Made by a program: the position numbers and the translations under genes | Notes under the pieces: model-generated | Told to the model about the DNA's origin: nothing | Database searches by the model: none | Seen by the model: only the letters and a program-made list of their open reading frames with translations | Shown here: one piece after another, positions 28,785 through 42,353 of the stretch | How positions within the stretch are numbered: the first letter of the stretch is position 1 | Layout: the number at the start of each line of letters is the position of its first letter | From: Fidelibacterota bacterium | Lineage (GTDB): Bacteria > Fidelibacterota > Marinisomatia > Marinisomatales > Marinisomataceae | Assembly: GCA_028140795.1 (NCBI GenBank) | Contig: JAOIOW010000001.1 | Span: 336,466-400,465, forward strand | Length of the DNA: 64,000 nt | Direction: 5' to 3'

Positions 28785-28838
28785 GATTTACACTTTTTTT
28801 TCTGTTTTTCCTTACAACTTTCTATTTATATTTCGTCG

Positions 28839-29810
28839 ATGTTTATTGCTGAAAAAGTTGGAAAAGAATGGACAATGGATCAAGCTCCTCAATATGCTAT
28901 TGATCACGTTGCAAACAGCAAAAAAAATATTTTTGAATTTGAATTTCTTAATTCGCTCTCAGAAAAGATTTCTAATTTTTTTGGCATTTCTAGTGAATCT
29001 TTATTTTATATTGATTTAGGAATTTCAAAGCACGTTTTTTTACTTTTCTTTGTTTCCTTTATAGTGGTTTCAACCATTGTAACACTAATTCAAGGTTATA
29101 TTTCTCATAAGAAAAATATCCCTAACAAGTTTATGAGTATTATTGAGATGTTTGTTATCTATTTAAGAGATGATGTTCTTAAAAATTTTATTGGAGATAA
29201 AGAATATAGATCATGGGCGCCTTTGGTCTATACAATTTTCTTTTTTGTTCTTTTTGGAAATGTTTTAGGACTGATACCAATTTTTGATTTGACAGGATTG
29301 ATAGGTAAAATTGGATATAAAGCTGAAATGTTAGGTAAGGACAATATATTATATTTATTATCAAAAGGTGGCCACACAGTTACAGCAAATGTTAATGTTA
29401 CTTTTGCAATAGCTACTATTACATTTGTTGCTTTTATTGCTGCTGGAATTCAAAAATATGGCTTTGTTCAACATTGGAAAAATTTAGCACCTTCTGGATT
29501 ACCTTGGCCGCTATATTTTGTTGTTGTGCCTATTGAATTCATGGGATTATTCATTCGTCCACTTGCTTTGACTCTAAGGCTAGCTGGAAATATGATGGGT
29601 GGACATATTGCTTTAATAATTTTTATAACATTTATTTTTAGTGCAACTGCAGAATTGGGAGGTTTAGCTGGTTTCGGAATAGCTCCTTTTTCAATCTCGC
29701 TTGCATTAGGATTAACTATGCTTGAACTGTTAGTTGCAGTAATACAAGCATATGTTTTTGCATTATTAACAGCCGTTTTTATTGGAATGGCTATACACGT
29801 AGATCACTAA
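28839..29810 (+). CDS. atpB: F0F1 ATP synthase subunit a
   Basis: FIRPLALTLRLAGNMMGGH, LELLVAVIQAYVFALLTAVFIG. Confidence 0.94.
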   Translation: MFIAEKVGKEWTMDQAPQYAIDHVANSKKNIFEFEFLNSLSEKISNFFGISSESLFYIDLGISKHVFLLFFVSFIVVSTIVTLIQGYISHKKNIPNKFMSIIEMFVIYLRDDVLKNFIGDKEYRSWAPLVYTIFFFVLFGNVLGLIPIFDLTGLIGKIGYKAEMLGKDNILYLLSKGGHTVTANVNVTFAIATITFVAFIAAGIQKYGFVQHWKNLAPSGLPWPLYFVVVPIEFMGLFIRPLALTLRLAGNMMGGHIALIIFITFIFSATAELGGLAGFGIAPFSISLALGLTMLELLVAVIQAYVFALLTAVFIGMAIHVDH

Positions 29811-29830
29811 CAAAAAAAAGGAGTCTCACT

Positions 29831-30013
29831 ATGGGAGCAGGTTTAGCAGTAATTGGTGCCGGAATTGGTATCGGTTTAATTGGTTATGGAGTAGCTCAAG
29901 CTATTGCAAGACAACCTGAAGCAGCTGGAGAAATTAGATCACAAACATTTCTTTTAGCTATTTTAGTTGAAGGTGCAGCAATTTTGCTTGGATTGTTATC
30001 ACTAGTTCTGTAA
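29831..30013 (+). CDS. atpE: F0F1 ATP synthase subunit c
   Basis: GAGIGIGLIGYG...ARQPEAAGEIR...ILVEGAAILLGLLS. Confidence 0.94.
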   Translation: MGAGLAVIGAGIGIGLIGYGVAQAIARQPEAAGEIRSQTFLLAILVEGAAILLGLLSLVL

Positions 30014-30031
30014 TCAAAATAAGGAAATAAT

Positions 30032-30538
30032 ATGAATCCATTATTAACGCCAGAACTAGGCACATATGTCTGGTCATTAGTTATTTTTATGACTGTACTT
30101 TTTGTATTAAGAAAGTATGCATGGAACCCTCTTTTAGACTTTTTAGAAGAAAGAGAAAAAGATATTGCAGAATCTCTTAAGATGGCAGAAAGCGCTAAGA
30201 CTGATCTTGAACAAATTAAAGATGAGTCTGAAAAAATACTTAATGAGGCCAAAAAAGAAGGTAAAGCAATTGTAGGAGATAGTAAGCTTAGAGCTGAAGA
30301 GTCTGCAGCTAAAATACTTAATGATGCAAAAGCAAAATCTAATGAATTTCTTGATGACGCTAAGTCAAAGATAGAGATTGAGAAGAAAAGAGCTATTAAA
30401 GAAATTAAGGAAGAAGTTGTAGATCTTAGTCTAGAGTTAGCTACAAAAGTTTTACAAAGAAATGTTAAGGATGATGACAATAGCAAGTTTATTAAATCAT
30501 CATTAGAAGCAGTGAAAGTAGATGAAGCAAAATCTTAA
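30032..30538 (+). CDS. atpF: F0F1 ATP synthase subunit b
   Basis: Single TM plus long coiled coil, position in operon. Confidence 0.9.
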   Translation: MNPLLTPELGTYVWSLVIFMTVLFVLRKYAWNPLLDFLEEREKDIAESLKMAESAKTDLEQIKDESEKILNEAKKEGKAIVGDSKLRAEESAAKILNDAKAKSNEFLDDAKSKIEIEKKRAIKEIKEEVVDLSLELATKVLQRNVKDDDNSKFIKSSLEAVKVDEAKS

Positions 30539-31064
30539 AAAGATAAATATTTATTCCAATCTATTGAATGATTCCGTTAATTCATTTGACGACTTTAAAG
30601 GCGTTAAAAATGGATTGGATGAATTTAATGCTTCATTAAAAGACAATTTATCTATCAATACTTTTTTCAAATCGAAGACTGTTGATAATGTAGAAAAAAT
30701 GAGTCTTTTTGAGAAAGCTGTTTCAAACTCAATGAGTGTAATTTTGGTAGAAGTTTTAAAAGTAGTAATTGAAAATGATGACATTAATCTATTAAAAGAT
30801 GTTGCCAAAAATTTTACATTGCTATCAAAACAAAAACTAAATATTGCATTTGTTGAAGTGGTTTCTTCAAATGAAATGAATAGTGATCAAAAAGATGATA
30901 TAACTAATTCTTTGAGTGAACTTATCAATAAGAAAATTGATATCAACTTTGATGTTGATAAAAATTTAATTGGGGGACTTAAAATTAAAGTAGACGACAC
31001 ATTATACGATAGTAGTCTGCAAACAAAATTAGAAAACGCGAAATCAAAATTAGTAGGGGTATAA
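30522..31064 (+). CDS. atpH: F0F1 ATP synthase subunit delta
   Basis: Operon position; C-terminal LIGGLKIKVDDTLYDSSLQTKLENAKSKL. Confidence 0.9.
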   Translation: MKQNLKKINIYSNLLNDSVNSFDDFKGVKNGLDEFNASLKDNLSINTFFKSKTVDNVEKMSLFEKAVSNSMSVILVEVLKVVIENDDINLLKDVAKNFTLLSKQKLNIAFVEVVSSNEMNSDQKDDITNSLSELINKKIDINFDVDKNLIGGLKIKVDDTLYDSSLQTKLENAKSKLVGV

Positions 31065-32582
31065 ATGGATATTAAGACAAATGAAATCGGTGATTTGCTA
31101 CGAAGTCAGATTAAAAATATCAATGAAAGTGTTGATGTTAATGAAGTTGGCGAAGTTTTAGAAATTGGCGATGGTGTTGCTAGAACAAGCGGGCTTGGAA
31201 GTGTAATGAGTTCTGAGCTCGTTGAGTTTCCAAATAATGTATTTGGAATGGCTTTAAATTTAGAAGAAGAAAATGTTGGTGCAGTACTATTTGGTGATAG
31301 TAGTCTTGTAAAAGAAGGTGATACTGTTAAAAGAACTGGTAAAGTTGTCGAAGTACCAGTGGGTAAAGAACTTTTAGGTCGTGTCGTTGACCCTCTAGGT
31401 CAGCCAATGGATGGTAAGGGCCCTATAAACGCTAAAGAGACTTTACCAATTGAAAGAAAAGCATTAGGTGTTATGCAAAGATTTCCAGTCAAAGAACCCC
31501 TACAAACTGGATTGAAATCAATTGACAGCATGATTCCAATTGGTAGAGGTCAAAGAGAGCTAATTATTGGTGATAGGCAAACTGGAAAATCAGCAATTGC
31601 AATTGATGCTATTATTAATCAAAAATCCACTCATAGTTCAGATAGCCCAGTATATTGCGTTTATGTTGCTGTTGGTCAAAAGGCATCAACAGTTGCTAAG
31701 CTTGTTGCCGAGCTTGAAGCCAACGGAGCAATGGAGTATACAACTGTAGTGGTAGCAAATGCTTCTGATCCAGCTCCATTACAATATATTGCTCCTTATT
31801 CAGGATGTGCTATGGGAGAATATTATAGAGATAATGGTATGCATGGTTTAATTGTTTATGATGATTTATCAAAACAAGCTACTGCATATAGGCAGATGTC
31901 TCTTGTTTTGAGAAGACCTCCTGGTAGAGAAGCATTCCCAGGTGATGTATTCTACTTACATAGTAGATTGTTAGAAAGAGCTTCAAAGCTTTCAGAAGAT
32001 TTAGGTTCTGGCTCGCTTACAGCGCTTCCAGTTATTGAAACTCAAGAAGGAGATGTATCTGCATATATTCCAACAAACGTAATATCTATTACAGATGGAC
32101 AGATTTATTTAGATACAAACTTGTTTAACGGAGGAGTTAGACCGGCAGTTGATGTTGGATTATCTGTTTCAAGAGTTGGTGGTAGTGCTCAGATTAAAGC
32201 TATGAAAAAAATTGCAGGTAAATTAAGGTTGGACTTAGCTCAATTTAGAGAATTGGAAGCTTTTGCAAAATTTGCATCAGATTTGGATGAATCAACTGCA
32301 GCTCAAATTACAAGAGGAAGAAGAATGGTTGAAATTCTAAAACAGAATCAATATGTACCTATGACAACTGAAAAGCAGGTTGCAATTATTTATGCTGCAA
32401 GTCAGGGTTATTTAGATGATATTGAATTAGAGTCAGTTAAGGAATTTGAAGTAGGTCTTCTTGAGCATTTTGAATCAAAGCATTCTGAATGCTTAAAAGA
32501 AATAAATAGCTCAGGAGATATTTCAGACGATCTTGGTGAAAAGATGAATAAGGCAATAGAGGAATTCAAAAAGAGCTTCTAA
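31065..32582 (+). CDS. atpA: F0F1 ATP synthase subunit alpha
   Basis: [39 protein letters not shown]. Confidence 0.97.
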   Translation: MDIKTNEIGDLLRSQIKNINESVDVNEVGEVLEIGDGVARTSGLGSVMSSELVEFPNNVFGMALNLEEENVGAVLFGDSSLVKEGDTVKRTGKVVEVPVGKELLGRVVDPLGQPMDGKGPINAKETLPIERKALGVMQRFPVKEPLQTGLKSIDSMIPIGRGQRELIIGDRQTGKSAIAIDAIINQKSTHSSDSPVYCVYVAVGQKASTVAKLVAELEANGAMEYTTVVVANASDPAPLQYIAPYSGCAMGEYYRDNGMHGLIVYDDLSKQATAYRQMSLVLRRPPGREAFPGDVFYLHSRLLERASKLSEDLGSGSLTALPVIETQEGDVSAYIPTNVISITDGQIYLDTNLFNGGVRPAVDVGLSVSRVGGSAQIKAMKKIAGKLRLDLAQFRELEAFAKFASDLDESTAAQITRGRRMVEILKQNQYVPMTTEKQVAIIYAASQGYLDDIELESVKEFEVGLLEHFESKHSECLKEINSSGDISDDLGEKMNKAIEEFKKSF

Positions 32583-32583
32583 T

Positions 32584-35125
<2,542 letters not shown>

Positions 35126-35142
35126 TTATTAGATTATTATAA

Positions 35143-36894
35143 ATGACTATTAGAACACATAATTGTGGTGAACTGAATAATAATCATATTGACAAGACCG
35201 TTCAGCTTTCAGGATGGGTAAACTCTATAAGAACCCATGGTCAGATTATATTTATAGATATTCGTGATCGCTTTGGTAAAACGCAGGTTATACTAAGTTC
35301 TGATGAATTAATTGAAATCGGTAAAACCTTGTCAAATGAAGATGTTATTCATGTATCCGGTAAAGTTTCTGCAAGAGAAAAAGATTTAATCAATCCTGAT
35401 TTATCAACAGGTGAAATTGAAGTTTTAGTTGAAAAAATTGATTTATTAAGTACTGCTGAACCTATGCCTCTATCCATACAAGATCGAGAAGCGTCATCTG
35501 AAGAGCATAGATTAAAATATAGATATTTAGAGCTTAGAAATTCTTCTCTTCAAAATAATTTGATTATAAGACATAAAACAGCTCAGGTAGTAAGAAATTT
35601 CTTATCAGAAAATAATTTTCTAGAGATTGAAACACCAGTGTTGATGAAGTCCACTCCAGAAGGTGCTAGAGATTATTTAGTGCCAAGCAGAGTTCACAAC
35701 GGTCAATTCTATGCGTTACCACAATCTCCACAAATGTATAAACAACTATTTATGATTTCAGGCTTAGACCGATATTTTCAAATCGTTAAGTGTTTTAGGG
35801 ATGAAGATTTAAGATCTGATCGTCAACCTGAGTTCACTCAAATTGATTTAGAAATGAGTTTTGTTGATGAAGATGAAGTCAGAAATTTAGTTCAAAATTT
35901 AATTGTCAAAGTATTTAAAGATATAATCAATGTAGATTTAAATGATTTTCCAGTTCTTACATACAAGGAAGCTATTGAAAAATATGGTACTGATAAGCCT
36001 GATTTAAGATTTGAAATGCTTATCAATGATTTCAAACCTTTTTCAGACAAATCTGATTTTAAAGCATTTTCTTCTTGCGAGGCTGTAAGAATGATTCACA
36101 TTCAAGAAGCTGATAAATTTTCCAGAAAAGTTATAGATGAAATGGATGCTTATGCTCAATCAATTGGAGCTAAAGGACTAGCGTGGTATAAAGTTAATAA
36201 TGGTGATTTTGAGGGTGGAATTTCTAAATTTTTTGATTCTGAACTTCGTAATGAAATAATTAGCAATTTTGGAATTAAGGATAACTCAATATGTTTTATG
36301 ATTGGTGATAATCTAAATGATTCACTCAAAATTCTTGGAAAAGTAAGAAATAGGCTTGGCGATATATTAAATCTTAAGGATAATAGCTTGTTTGCCCCTG
36401 TTTGGATTGTAGATTTTCCTTTATTTGATTGGAATGATGAGACTGAAAGATTTGATTCTGTAAATCATCCTTTTACTGCTCCAAAAGATTCTGATATAGA
36501 AAATGTCCTATCAAATCCTGGAGATATTATTTCTAAAGGCTATGATATAGTAATTAATGGATTTGAAGTAGCTGGAGGTTCAGTAAGAATCCATGACCAT
36601 AAATTACAAAAAGATATATTTAAAATAATGAATCTATCTGATGAGGAAATTTCGGAAAAATTTGGATTTTTTATAGATGCACTTAAATATGGTACTCCTC
36701 CACATGGTGGTATTGCATTTGGTTTAGATAGATTAGTCATGTTGTTAGCAGGAGTAACAAATATTAGAGACGTTATTGCATTTCCAAAGACAACATCAGC
36801 ATCTGCTTTGATGGAAGAAGCTCCAAACCTTGTTTCAGAAGAACAATTAAATGAACTTGGAATAAAGATTGTAGATGATGAAAAAAACGTTTGA
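35143..36894 (+). CDS. aspS: Aspartyl-tRNA synthetase
   Basis: FLEIETPVLMKSTPEGARDYLVPSR, QPEFTQIDLEMSF, GGIAFGLDRLVMLL. Confidence 0.95.
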   Translation: MTIRTHNCGELNNNHIDKTVQLSGWVNSIRTHGQIIFIDIRDRFGKTQVILSSDELIEIGKTLSNEDVIHVSGKVSAREKDLINPDLSTGEIEVLVEKIDLLSTAEPMPLSIQDREASSEEHRLKYRYLELRNSSLQNNLIIRHKTAQVVRNFLSENNFLEIETPVLMKSTPEGARDYLVPSRVHNGQFYALPQSPQMYKQLFMISGLDRYFQIVKCFRDEDLRSDRQPEFTQIDLEMSFVDEDEVRNLVQNLIVKVFKDIINVDLNDFPVLTYKEAIEKYGTDKPDLRFEMLINDFKPFSDKSDFKAFSSCEAVRMIHIQEADKFSRKVIDEMDAYAQSIGAKGLAWYKVNNGDFEGGISKFFDSELRNEIISNFGIKDNSICFMIGDNLNDSLKILGKVRNRLGDILNLKDNSLFAPVWIVDFPLFDWNDETERFDSVNHPFTAPKDSDIENVLSNPGDIISKGYDIVINGFEVAGGSVRIHDHKLQKDIFKIMNLSDEEISEKFGFFIDALKYGTPPHGGIAFGLDRLVMLLAGVTNIRDVIAFPKTTSASALMEEAPNLVSEEQLNELGIKIVDDEKNV

Positions 36895-37822
36895 AATAAA
36901 AGGCGTAGATTTAACAAGTCTGTATGGAGTTGGTGATAAAAATATTATTTTTTTAGAAAAACAACTTCCTCTTCAATTAAATGTTAGAGGAAACAATATT
37001 TTTTGCCAAGGTCTAAAAAAAGATATAAATCATTTTGATTCAGTTTTAAATCAAATGATCGACTCAATTAAAAAGGGTAATACCTTATCACAAAAAGATA
37101 TATCACAATTAGTTGCTTTAAATGCATCCGAACCATTATCAAAATCTAATGGCTCCATTGAGAACGTATTATTTTATGGTAAAAAGGGTCCAGTTTTTCC
37201 TAGAACTGATGGTCAGAAAGAATTAGTTCAATCTTTTTTGAAAAACGATATTATTATTTCTGTAGGTCCAGCAGGAACAGGAAAAACATTCCTTGCTGTG
37301 GCATATGCATTATCATTACTTGAAAAACATGAAATTGAAAAAATTATTTTTTGTAGACCTGCTGTTGAGGCTGGAGAAAATTTAGGATTTCTTCCAGGAG
37401 ACCTTAAAGATAAAATCGATCCATATCTTGCACCTTTATATGATGCACTTCATGAATTATTACCAAAAAATAAAATTCAAAATTTTTTAGATAGAGGTAT
37501 TATTGAGATAATACCATTGGCATATATGAGGGGGAGAACTATCAATCGTTCAGCTATGATTCTTGATGAGGCTCAAAATGCTTCATCAATCCAAATGAAA
37601 ATGTTTCTAACAAGATTAGGAATTGAATCAAGAGCGATAATAACTGGTGACGAATCACAGATTGATTTACCAACAAAGTCCAATTCTGGATTGATTGATG
37701 TTTTAAAAATATTAAAAAATATTAATGATATTGGGATTGTAAAACTAAGTGAGCATGATATTGCAAGACATCATCTTGTAAAACATATTATTGATGCTTA
37801 TTCAAAATCCAAAAATAAATAG
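36875..37822 (+). CDS. PhoH family ATPase
   Basis: SVGPAGTGKTFLAVAYAL, CRPAVEAGENLGFLPGDLKDKIDPYL, LDEAQNA. Confidence 0.93.
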   Translation: MMKKTFEIKGVDLTSLYGVGDKNIIFLEKQLPLQLNVRGNNIFCQGLKKDINHFDSVLNQMIDSIKKGNTLSQKDISQLVALNASEPLSKSNGSIENVLFYGKKGPVFPRTDGQKELVQSFLKNDIIISVGPAGTGKTFLAVAYALSLLEKHEIEKIIFCRPAVEAGENLGFLPGDLKDKIDPYLAPLYDALHELLPKNKIQNFLDRGIIEIIPLAYMRGRTINRSAMILDEAQNASSIQMKMFLTRLGIESRAIITGDESQIDLPTKSNSGLIDVLKILKNINDIGIVKLSEHDIARHHLVKHIIDAYSKSKNK

Positions 37823-37831
37823 GAAATTATT

Positions 37832-38896
37832 ATGGCGAAAATTTTTGAAAAAATATCTGATAAAAATCATGAACAAGTTGTCTATTGCAATGATCCTTCT
37901 TCTGGATTAAAAGCAATCATTGCAGTGCATAATACTGTTTTAGGACCTGCTTTAGGAGGATGTAGAATGTATCCATATAAGAGCGAAGAAGATGCGCTTG
38001 TTGATGTTCTAAGATTATCGAGAGGCATGACATATAAAGCTTCTATTTCCAATTTAAATTTAGGTGGTGGTAAAGCTGTGATTATTGGAGATCCAAATTC
38101 AGATAAATCTGAAGTACTTTTACGATCATTTGGAAAATTTGTACAAAGTCTAGGAGGGAAGTATATCACAGCTGAAGATGTTGGAATGACTGTTCATGAT
38201 ATGGAATTTATAAGAATGGAAACAGATCATGTTACAGGAATTCAAAGAGCAATGGGTGGAAGCGGTGATCCATCTATTCTTACTGCTTTAGGAGTTTTTG
38301 TTGGAATGAAGGCCGCATTGAAAAAAAGATTAAATATTCAATCATTAAATGGACTTAAAATAGGTGTTCAAGGCTTTGGTAAGGTGGGATATTATTTATG
38401 TTCTCATTTAAATAATGAAGGTGCAGAAATATATGGCCATGATATTAATGACGAGTCTCTTGAAAGAGTTAAAAATGAATTTGGTGTTAATCCAGTAAGT
38501 GCTGATGATCTAATGTCAATGGATTTAGATGTTTTTTCTCCATGTGCAATGGGAGCAGTAATTAATCCCACTACGATTGAAAGTTTAAAGTGTAGTGTTA
38601 TTGCAGGCGCTGCTAATAATCAGTTAGAAAAAGAAGATAGAGATTCAAAATTACTGCAGGAAAAAGAAATTATGTATGTTCCTGATTATGTAATTAATGC
38701 TGGCGGCTTAATGAATGTTGCAAATGAACTTCAGGGTTACAATAAAGAAAAAGCAAAATATCAAGTTGAAGGTATTTACTACATTCTTACAAGAATTTTT
38801 GATTATGCAGCAAATAATAATATTTCGACACTTGAGGCAGCAAATCTTTTAGCTGAGAGAAGAATTCAAGACTATATTAAATGGAATCATCAGTAA
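37832..38896 (+). CDS. Glu/Leu/Phe/Val dehydrogenase (leucine dehydrogenase-like)
   Basis: GPALGGCRMYPYKSEEDALVDVLRLSRGMTYKASISNLNLGGGKAVI. Confidence 0.9.
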   Translation: MAKIFEKISDKNHEQVVYCNDPSSGLKAIIAVHNTVLGPALGGCRMYPYKSEEDALVDVLRLSRGMTYKASISNLNLGGGKAVIIGDPNSDKSEVLLRSFGKFVQSLGGKYITAEDVGMTVHDMEFIRMETDHVTGIQRAMGGSGDPSILTALGVFVGMKAALKKRLNIQSLNGLKIGVQGFGKVGYYLCSHLNNEGAEIYGHDINDESLERVKNEFGVNPVSADDLMSMDLDVFSPCAMGAVINPTTIESLKCSVIAGAANNQLEKEDRDSKLLQEKEIMYVPDYVINAGGLMNVANELQGYNKEKAKYQVEGIYYILTRIFDYAANNNISTLEAANLLAERRIQDYIKWNHQ

Positions 38897-38903
38897 CTAC
38901 ATC

Positions 38904-39326
38904 ATGGCAAAAAGTGTAAAACAGCAAAGAAAGTTAGCAAGAGAGGCCGTATTACAAGCACTTTATGCAAAGCATGTATCAAATGAGGAAGCAAAAAAAG
39001 TCTTACATGATATTTTGATAAGATATGAATTTGACAAAATGACTAAAAAATTTGTAGAAGAACTCTTTAATTTAACAATCAAATTTTCTGGTGATTTAGA
39101 TAAGCATATTGAAAGTAATCTTGATAATTGGACAGTAGATAGATTAAATGTTATAGATAGACTAATTATGCAAATGTCTTTATGCGAAATGATTCATCTA
39201 AAGTCATATGATATTTCTCACAAGGTTACTATTAGTTCTGCTATAGAAAATGCTAAAAAATTTAGCTCAGAAGATAGTACTTCGTTTGTTAACGGTGTCC
39301 TTGACTCAATTTATAAGGAGTTATAG
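38904..39326 (+). CDS. nusB: Transcription antitermination factor NusB
   Basis: RKLAREAVLQALYA; NGVLDSI C-terminus. Confidence 0.88.
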   Translation: MAKSVKQQRKLAREAVLQALYAKHVSNEEAKKVLHDILIRYEFDKMTKKFVEELFNLTIKFSGDLDKHIESNLDNWTVDRLNVIDRLIMQMSLCEMIHLKSYDISHKVTISSAIENAKKFSSEDSTSFVNGVLDSIYKEL

Positions 39327-42300
39327 TTGGGTATTTTAACAAAAATATTTGGAACAAAATCAGATAGAGAAATAAAGAAAATTTTACCTATTGTAAAGCA
39401 AGTAAATGAATTTTATGCTACTCTTGAAGGAAAAGATTTATCCTATTTACAAGATCGAACAAAAGAATTACAAGCCGTAATCAAAGAATCCATAGCTGAG
39501 CAAGAAAGTAAAAAGCTAAATAATGTAGATGACTCTAAAGAGCTAAAAAAAATAAGATCTCAAATTGCAGAAAATGTTTTAGAACAACATTTAGTTGAAG
39601 CTTTTGCTCTTGTAAAACATGCCTGTAGACTTTTATATGGCAAAGAATGGGAAGTGGTTGGTCAAAAAATTAAGTGGGAAATGATTCCTTATGATGAACA
39701 GATCATTGGTGGGATAGTTTTACATCAAGGAAAGATTTCAGAAATGAAGACTGGAGAGGGTAAGACACTGGTTGCTACTTTTCCAATTTACCTCAATGCT
39801 CTTTCAGGAAGAGGTGTTCATGTGATTACTGTAAATGACTATCTTGCTCAAAGAGATGCAGAATGGATGGGAAAAGTTTTTGAAACTCTTGGATTATCTG
39901 TTGGATTTATTTTAAATAGTATGAACCCTCAACAAAGAAAATCGTCATATAATTGTGATATAACGTATGGAACAAATAATGAATTTGGATTTGATTATTT
40001 AAGAGATAATATGACTATTGATAGTGAATTTTTGGTGCAGAGAAAGCATAATTATGCAATTGTTGATGAAGTCGATAGTGTGCTTATAGATGAGGCAAGA
40101 ACACCTTTAATTATCTCTGGTCCTGTTGAGACAAAAATAAATCAATCTTATGTAGATTTAAAGCGACCTGTACAATCTCTTGTTGTAAAACAAACTCAAC
40201 TAATTAGTACACTTGTTTCTGAAGCGCAAACATTATTAAAAAATGAAACTCTATCTGATGATGAAAAACAACAAGCTGGATTGCTTCTTCTAAAGGCTAA
40301 AAGAGGGTTACCTAAATTTCAAAAACTACAAGATTTATTCCAAGAGCAGGGAACAATTAAGATGATGAATGCTGTGGAATCAGAATATATTGCAGATAAG
40401 AAAACTTATTTATTGGATGAAGATTTATTATTCTCGATTGACGAACAATCTAATAGTGTTGATTTATCAGATAAGGGTAGAGAAGCATTATCTCCTGACA
40501 ATAAAGATGCATTTACTATTCCAGATTTAGGCGAATTACTTTCAGATATTGATGAGCAAAATCTTTCAGATGAACAAAAACAATTAAAAAAAGAAAAAGT
40601 ATATAAGTTGCATTCTGAAAGAAGTAGTAAGATTCATTATCTTAGTCAATTGTTAAAAGCGTATACTCTTTTTGATAAGGATGTTGAATATGTTGTTCAA
40701 AATGGTCAAGTGTTAATCGTTGATGAATTTACAGGAAGAGTTCTTCCGGGAAGAAGATTTAGCGGAGGTCTTCATCAAGCATTGGAGGCAAAAGAAAATG
40801 TTAAAATTGAAAAAGAAACACAAACATTAGCATCAATAACGATTCAAAATTATTTTAGAATGTATGATAAATTATCCGGAATGACAGGTACAGCTGATAC
40901 AGAAGCTGCGGAATTTGAAAAAATTTATAATCTTGGAGTTACTGTAATCCCAACTCATAGACCTATTAAGAGAAATGATTTTAATGATGTCATCTATAAA
41001 TCAATGCAAGCAAAATATAAGGCAGTAATAAAAGAAGTAAGTGAATATTACTCAAAAGGCCAACCAGTTTTAATTGGAACAGTTTCTGTTGAGGTATCTG
41101 AGTTACTTTCAAAAATGTTAAAACAAAAAGGAATTCCTCACAATGTACTAAATGCAAAACAACATCAAAGCGAAGCACAAATTGTAGCTCAAGCTGGTTT
41201 AAAAAAATCAATTACTATTGCTACAAATATGGCAGGTAGAGGAACAGATATTAAGTTAGGACCTGGCGTTGAAGAGTTAGGAGGGTTACATATAATTGGT
41301 ACAGCCAGACATGAGTCAAGAAGGATAGATTTGCAATTAATGGGTAGATCTGGACGACAAGGTGATAATGGGTCTTCAAGATTTTATATTTCTTTAGAAG
41401 ATGACCTGATGAGACTATTTAATATGGATAGACTTGCAACATACATGGATCGACTCTCGATGGATGAAGATCAAGAGCTAAGTGCAGGGATGTTGAATAG
41501 AGGTGTTAGTAATGCTCAAAAGAAAGTTGAAGAAAGAAATTTTGCAATGAGAAAACATCTGTTAGAGTATGATGATGTTTTAAATCAGCAAAGAGAAATA
41601 ATATATGATTTACGAAACAAAGCACTTCTTTCTGAATCGATTAAAGATACTATAAATGAGTTTATTGAAGATTTTATTTTTGATACTGTTGGAGATTTAG
41701 ATTTTAAACAAATAAAAGATTGGGATTGGCAAAGTATTAATCAACAGTTAAATAGTAATTTACTTGTCAATATTGATGTTAACGAAATTGAATCTCTACA
41801 ATCTTTAGATGAGCTAATTGATTACATAAATGAGGAAGCATTAAAATATTATAAACTTAAAGAAGATGTTATTCCTTCAGAGTTATTAAGAAAAGTTGAA
41901 AAATTTATCGTACTAAAAACTATTGATGAAAAATGGAGAAATCATTTATTGGGAATGGATCAATTAAGAGAAGGAATAGGGTTAAGAGCTTATGGACAGA
42001 AAAATCCATTAATTGAATATAAATCTGAATCATATAACTTTTTTCAAGAATTAATGGTTAGCTTAAGAAGCACTATTATTCAAAGAGTTTTTCATGCGCA
42101 AGTGAGCGATCAAGTTCAGACTCAACAAAATCCGTTACAAAAAAATATTCAACTTCAACATGATGAAGCAGCAAAAAGTGATTCAAATGAAATCCCTAAA
42201 AATATTCCTTCACAGGAAGATATGTCAAATGAATCTGAATTAAAGCTTGGAAGAAATGATAAAGTCGAACTTATTGCTCCTTCAGGAGAAAGAGTAAAAG

Positions 42301-42353
42301 TAAAATTTAAAAAAATTGATCAGTATTTAATGAAAGGATATACTCGTGGCTAA
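39327..42353 (+). CDS. secA: Preprotein translocase SecA (TTG start)
   Basis: MKTGEGKTLVATFPIYLNAL, VDEVDSVLIDEARTPLIISG, TNMAGRGTDIKLG. Confidence 0.96.
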   Translation: MGILTKIFGTKSDREIKKILPIVKQVNEFYATLEGKDLSYLQDRTKELQAVIKESIAEQESKKLNNVDDSKELKKIRSQIAENVLEQHLVEAFALVKHACRLLYGKEWEVVGQKIKWEMIPYDEQIIGGIVLHQGKISEMKTGEGKTLVATFPIYLNALSGRGVHVITVNDYLAQRDAEWMGKVFETLGLSVGFILNSMNPQQRKSSYNCDITYGTNNEFGFDYLRDNMTIDSEFLVQRKHNYAIVDEVDSVLIDEARTPLIISGPVETKINQSYVDLKRPVQSLVVKQTQLISTLVSEAQTLLKNETLSDDEKQQAGLLLLKAKRGLPKFQKLQDLFQEQGTIKMMNAVESEYIADKKTYLLDEDLLFSIDEQSNSVDLSDKGREALSPDNKDAFTIPDLGELLSDIDEQNLSDEQKQLKKEKVYKLHSERSSKIHYLSQLLKAYTLFDKDVEYVVQNGQVLIVDEFTGRVLPGRRFSGGLHQALEAKENVKIEKETQTLASITIQNYFRMYDKLSGMTGTADTEAAEFEKIYNLGVTVIPTHRPIKRNDFNDVIYKSMQAKYKAVIKEVSEYYSKGQPVLIGTVSVEVSELLSKMLKQKGIPHNVLNAKQHQSEAQIVAQAGLKKSITIATNMAGRGTDIKLGPGVEELGGLHIIGTARHESRRIDLQLMGRSGRQGDNGSSRFYISLEDDLMRLFNMDRLATYMDRLSMDEDQELSAGMLNRGVSNAQKKVEERNFAMRKHLLEYDDVLNQQREIIYDLRNKALLSESIKDTINEFIEDFIFDTVGDLDFKQIKDWDWQSINQQLNSNLLVNIDVNEIESLQSLDELIDYINEEALKYYKLKEDVIPSELLRKVEKFIVLKTIDEKWRNHLLGMDQLREGIGLRAYGQKNPLIEYKSESYNFFQELMVSLRSTIIQRVFHAQVSDQVQTQQNPLQKNIQLQHDEAAKSDSNEIPKNIPSQEDMSNESELKLGRNDKVELIAPSGERVKVKFKKIDQYLMKGYTRG

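Noticed and set aside
29896-30486. 196-aa antisense ORF opposite atpE/atpF
   Set aside because: Ser/Leu-rich shadow ORF of the coiled-coil atpF gene, no independent signals.
36540-36917. 125-aa antisense ORF opposite aspS
   Set aside because: Shadow ORF within a conserved housekeeping gene.
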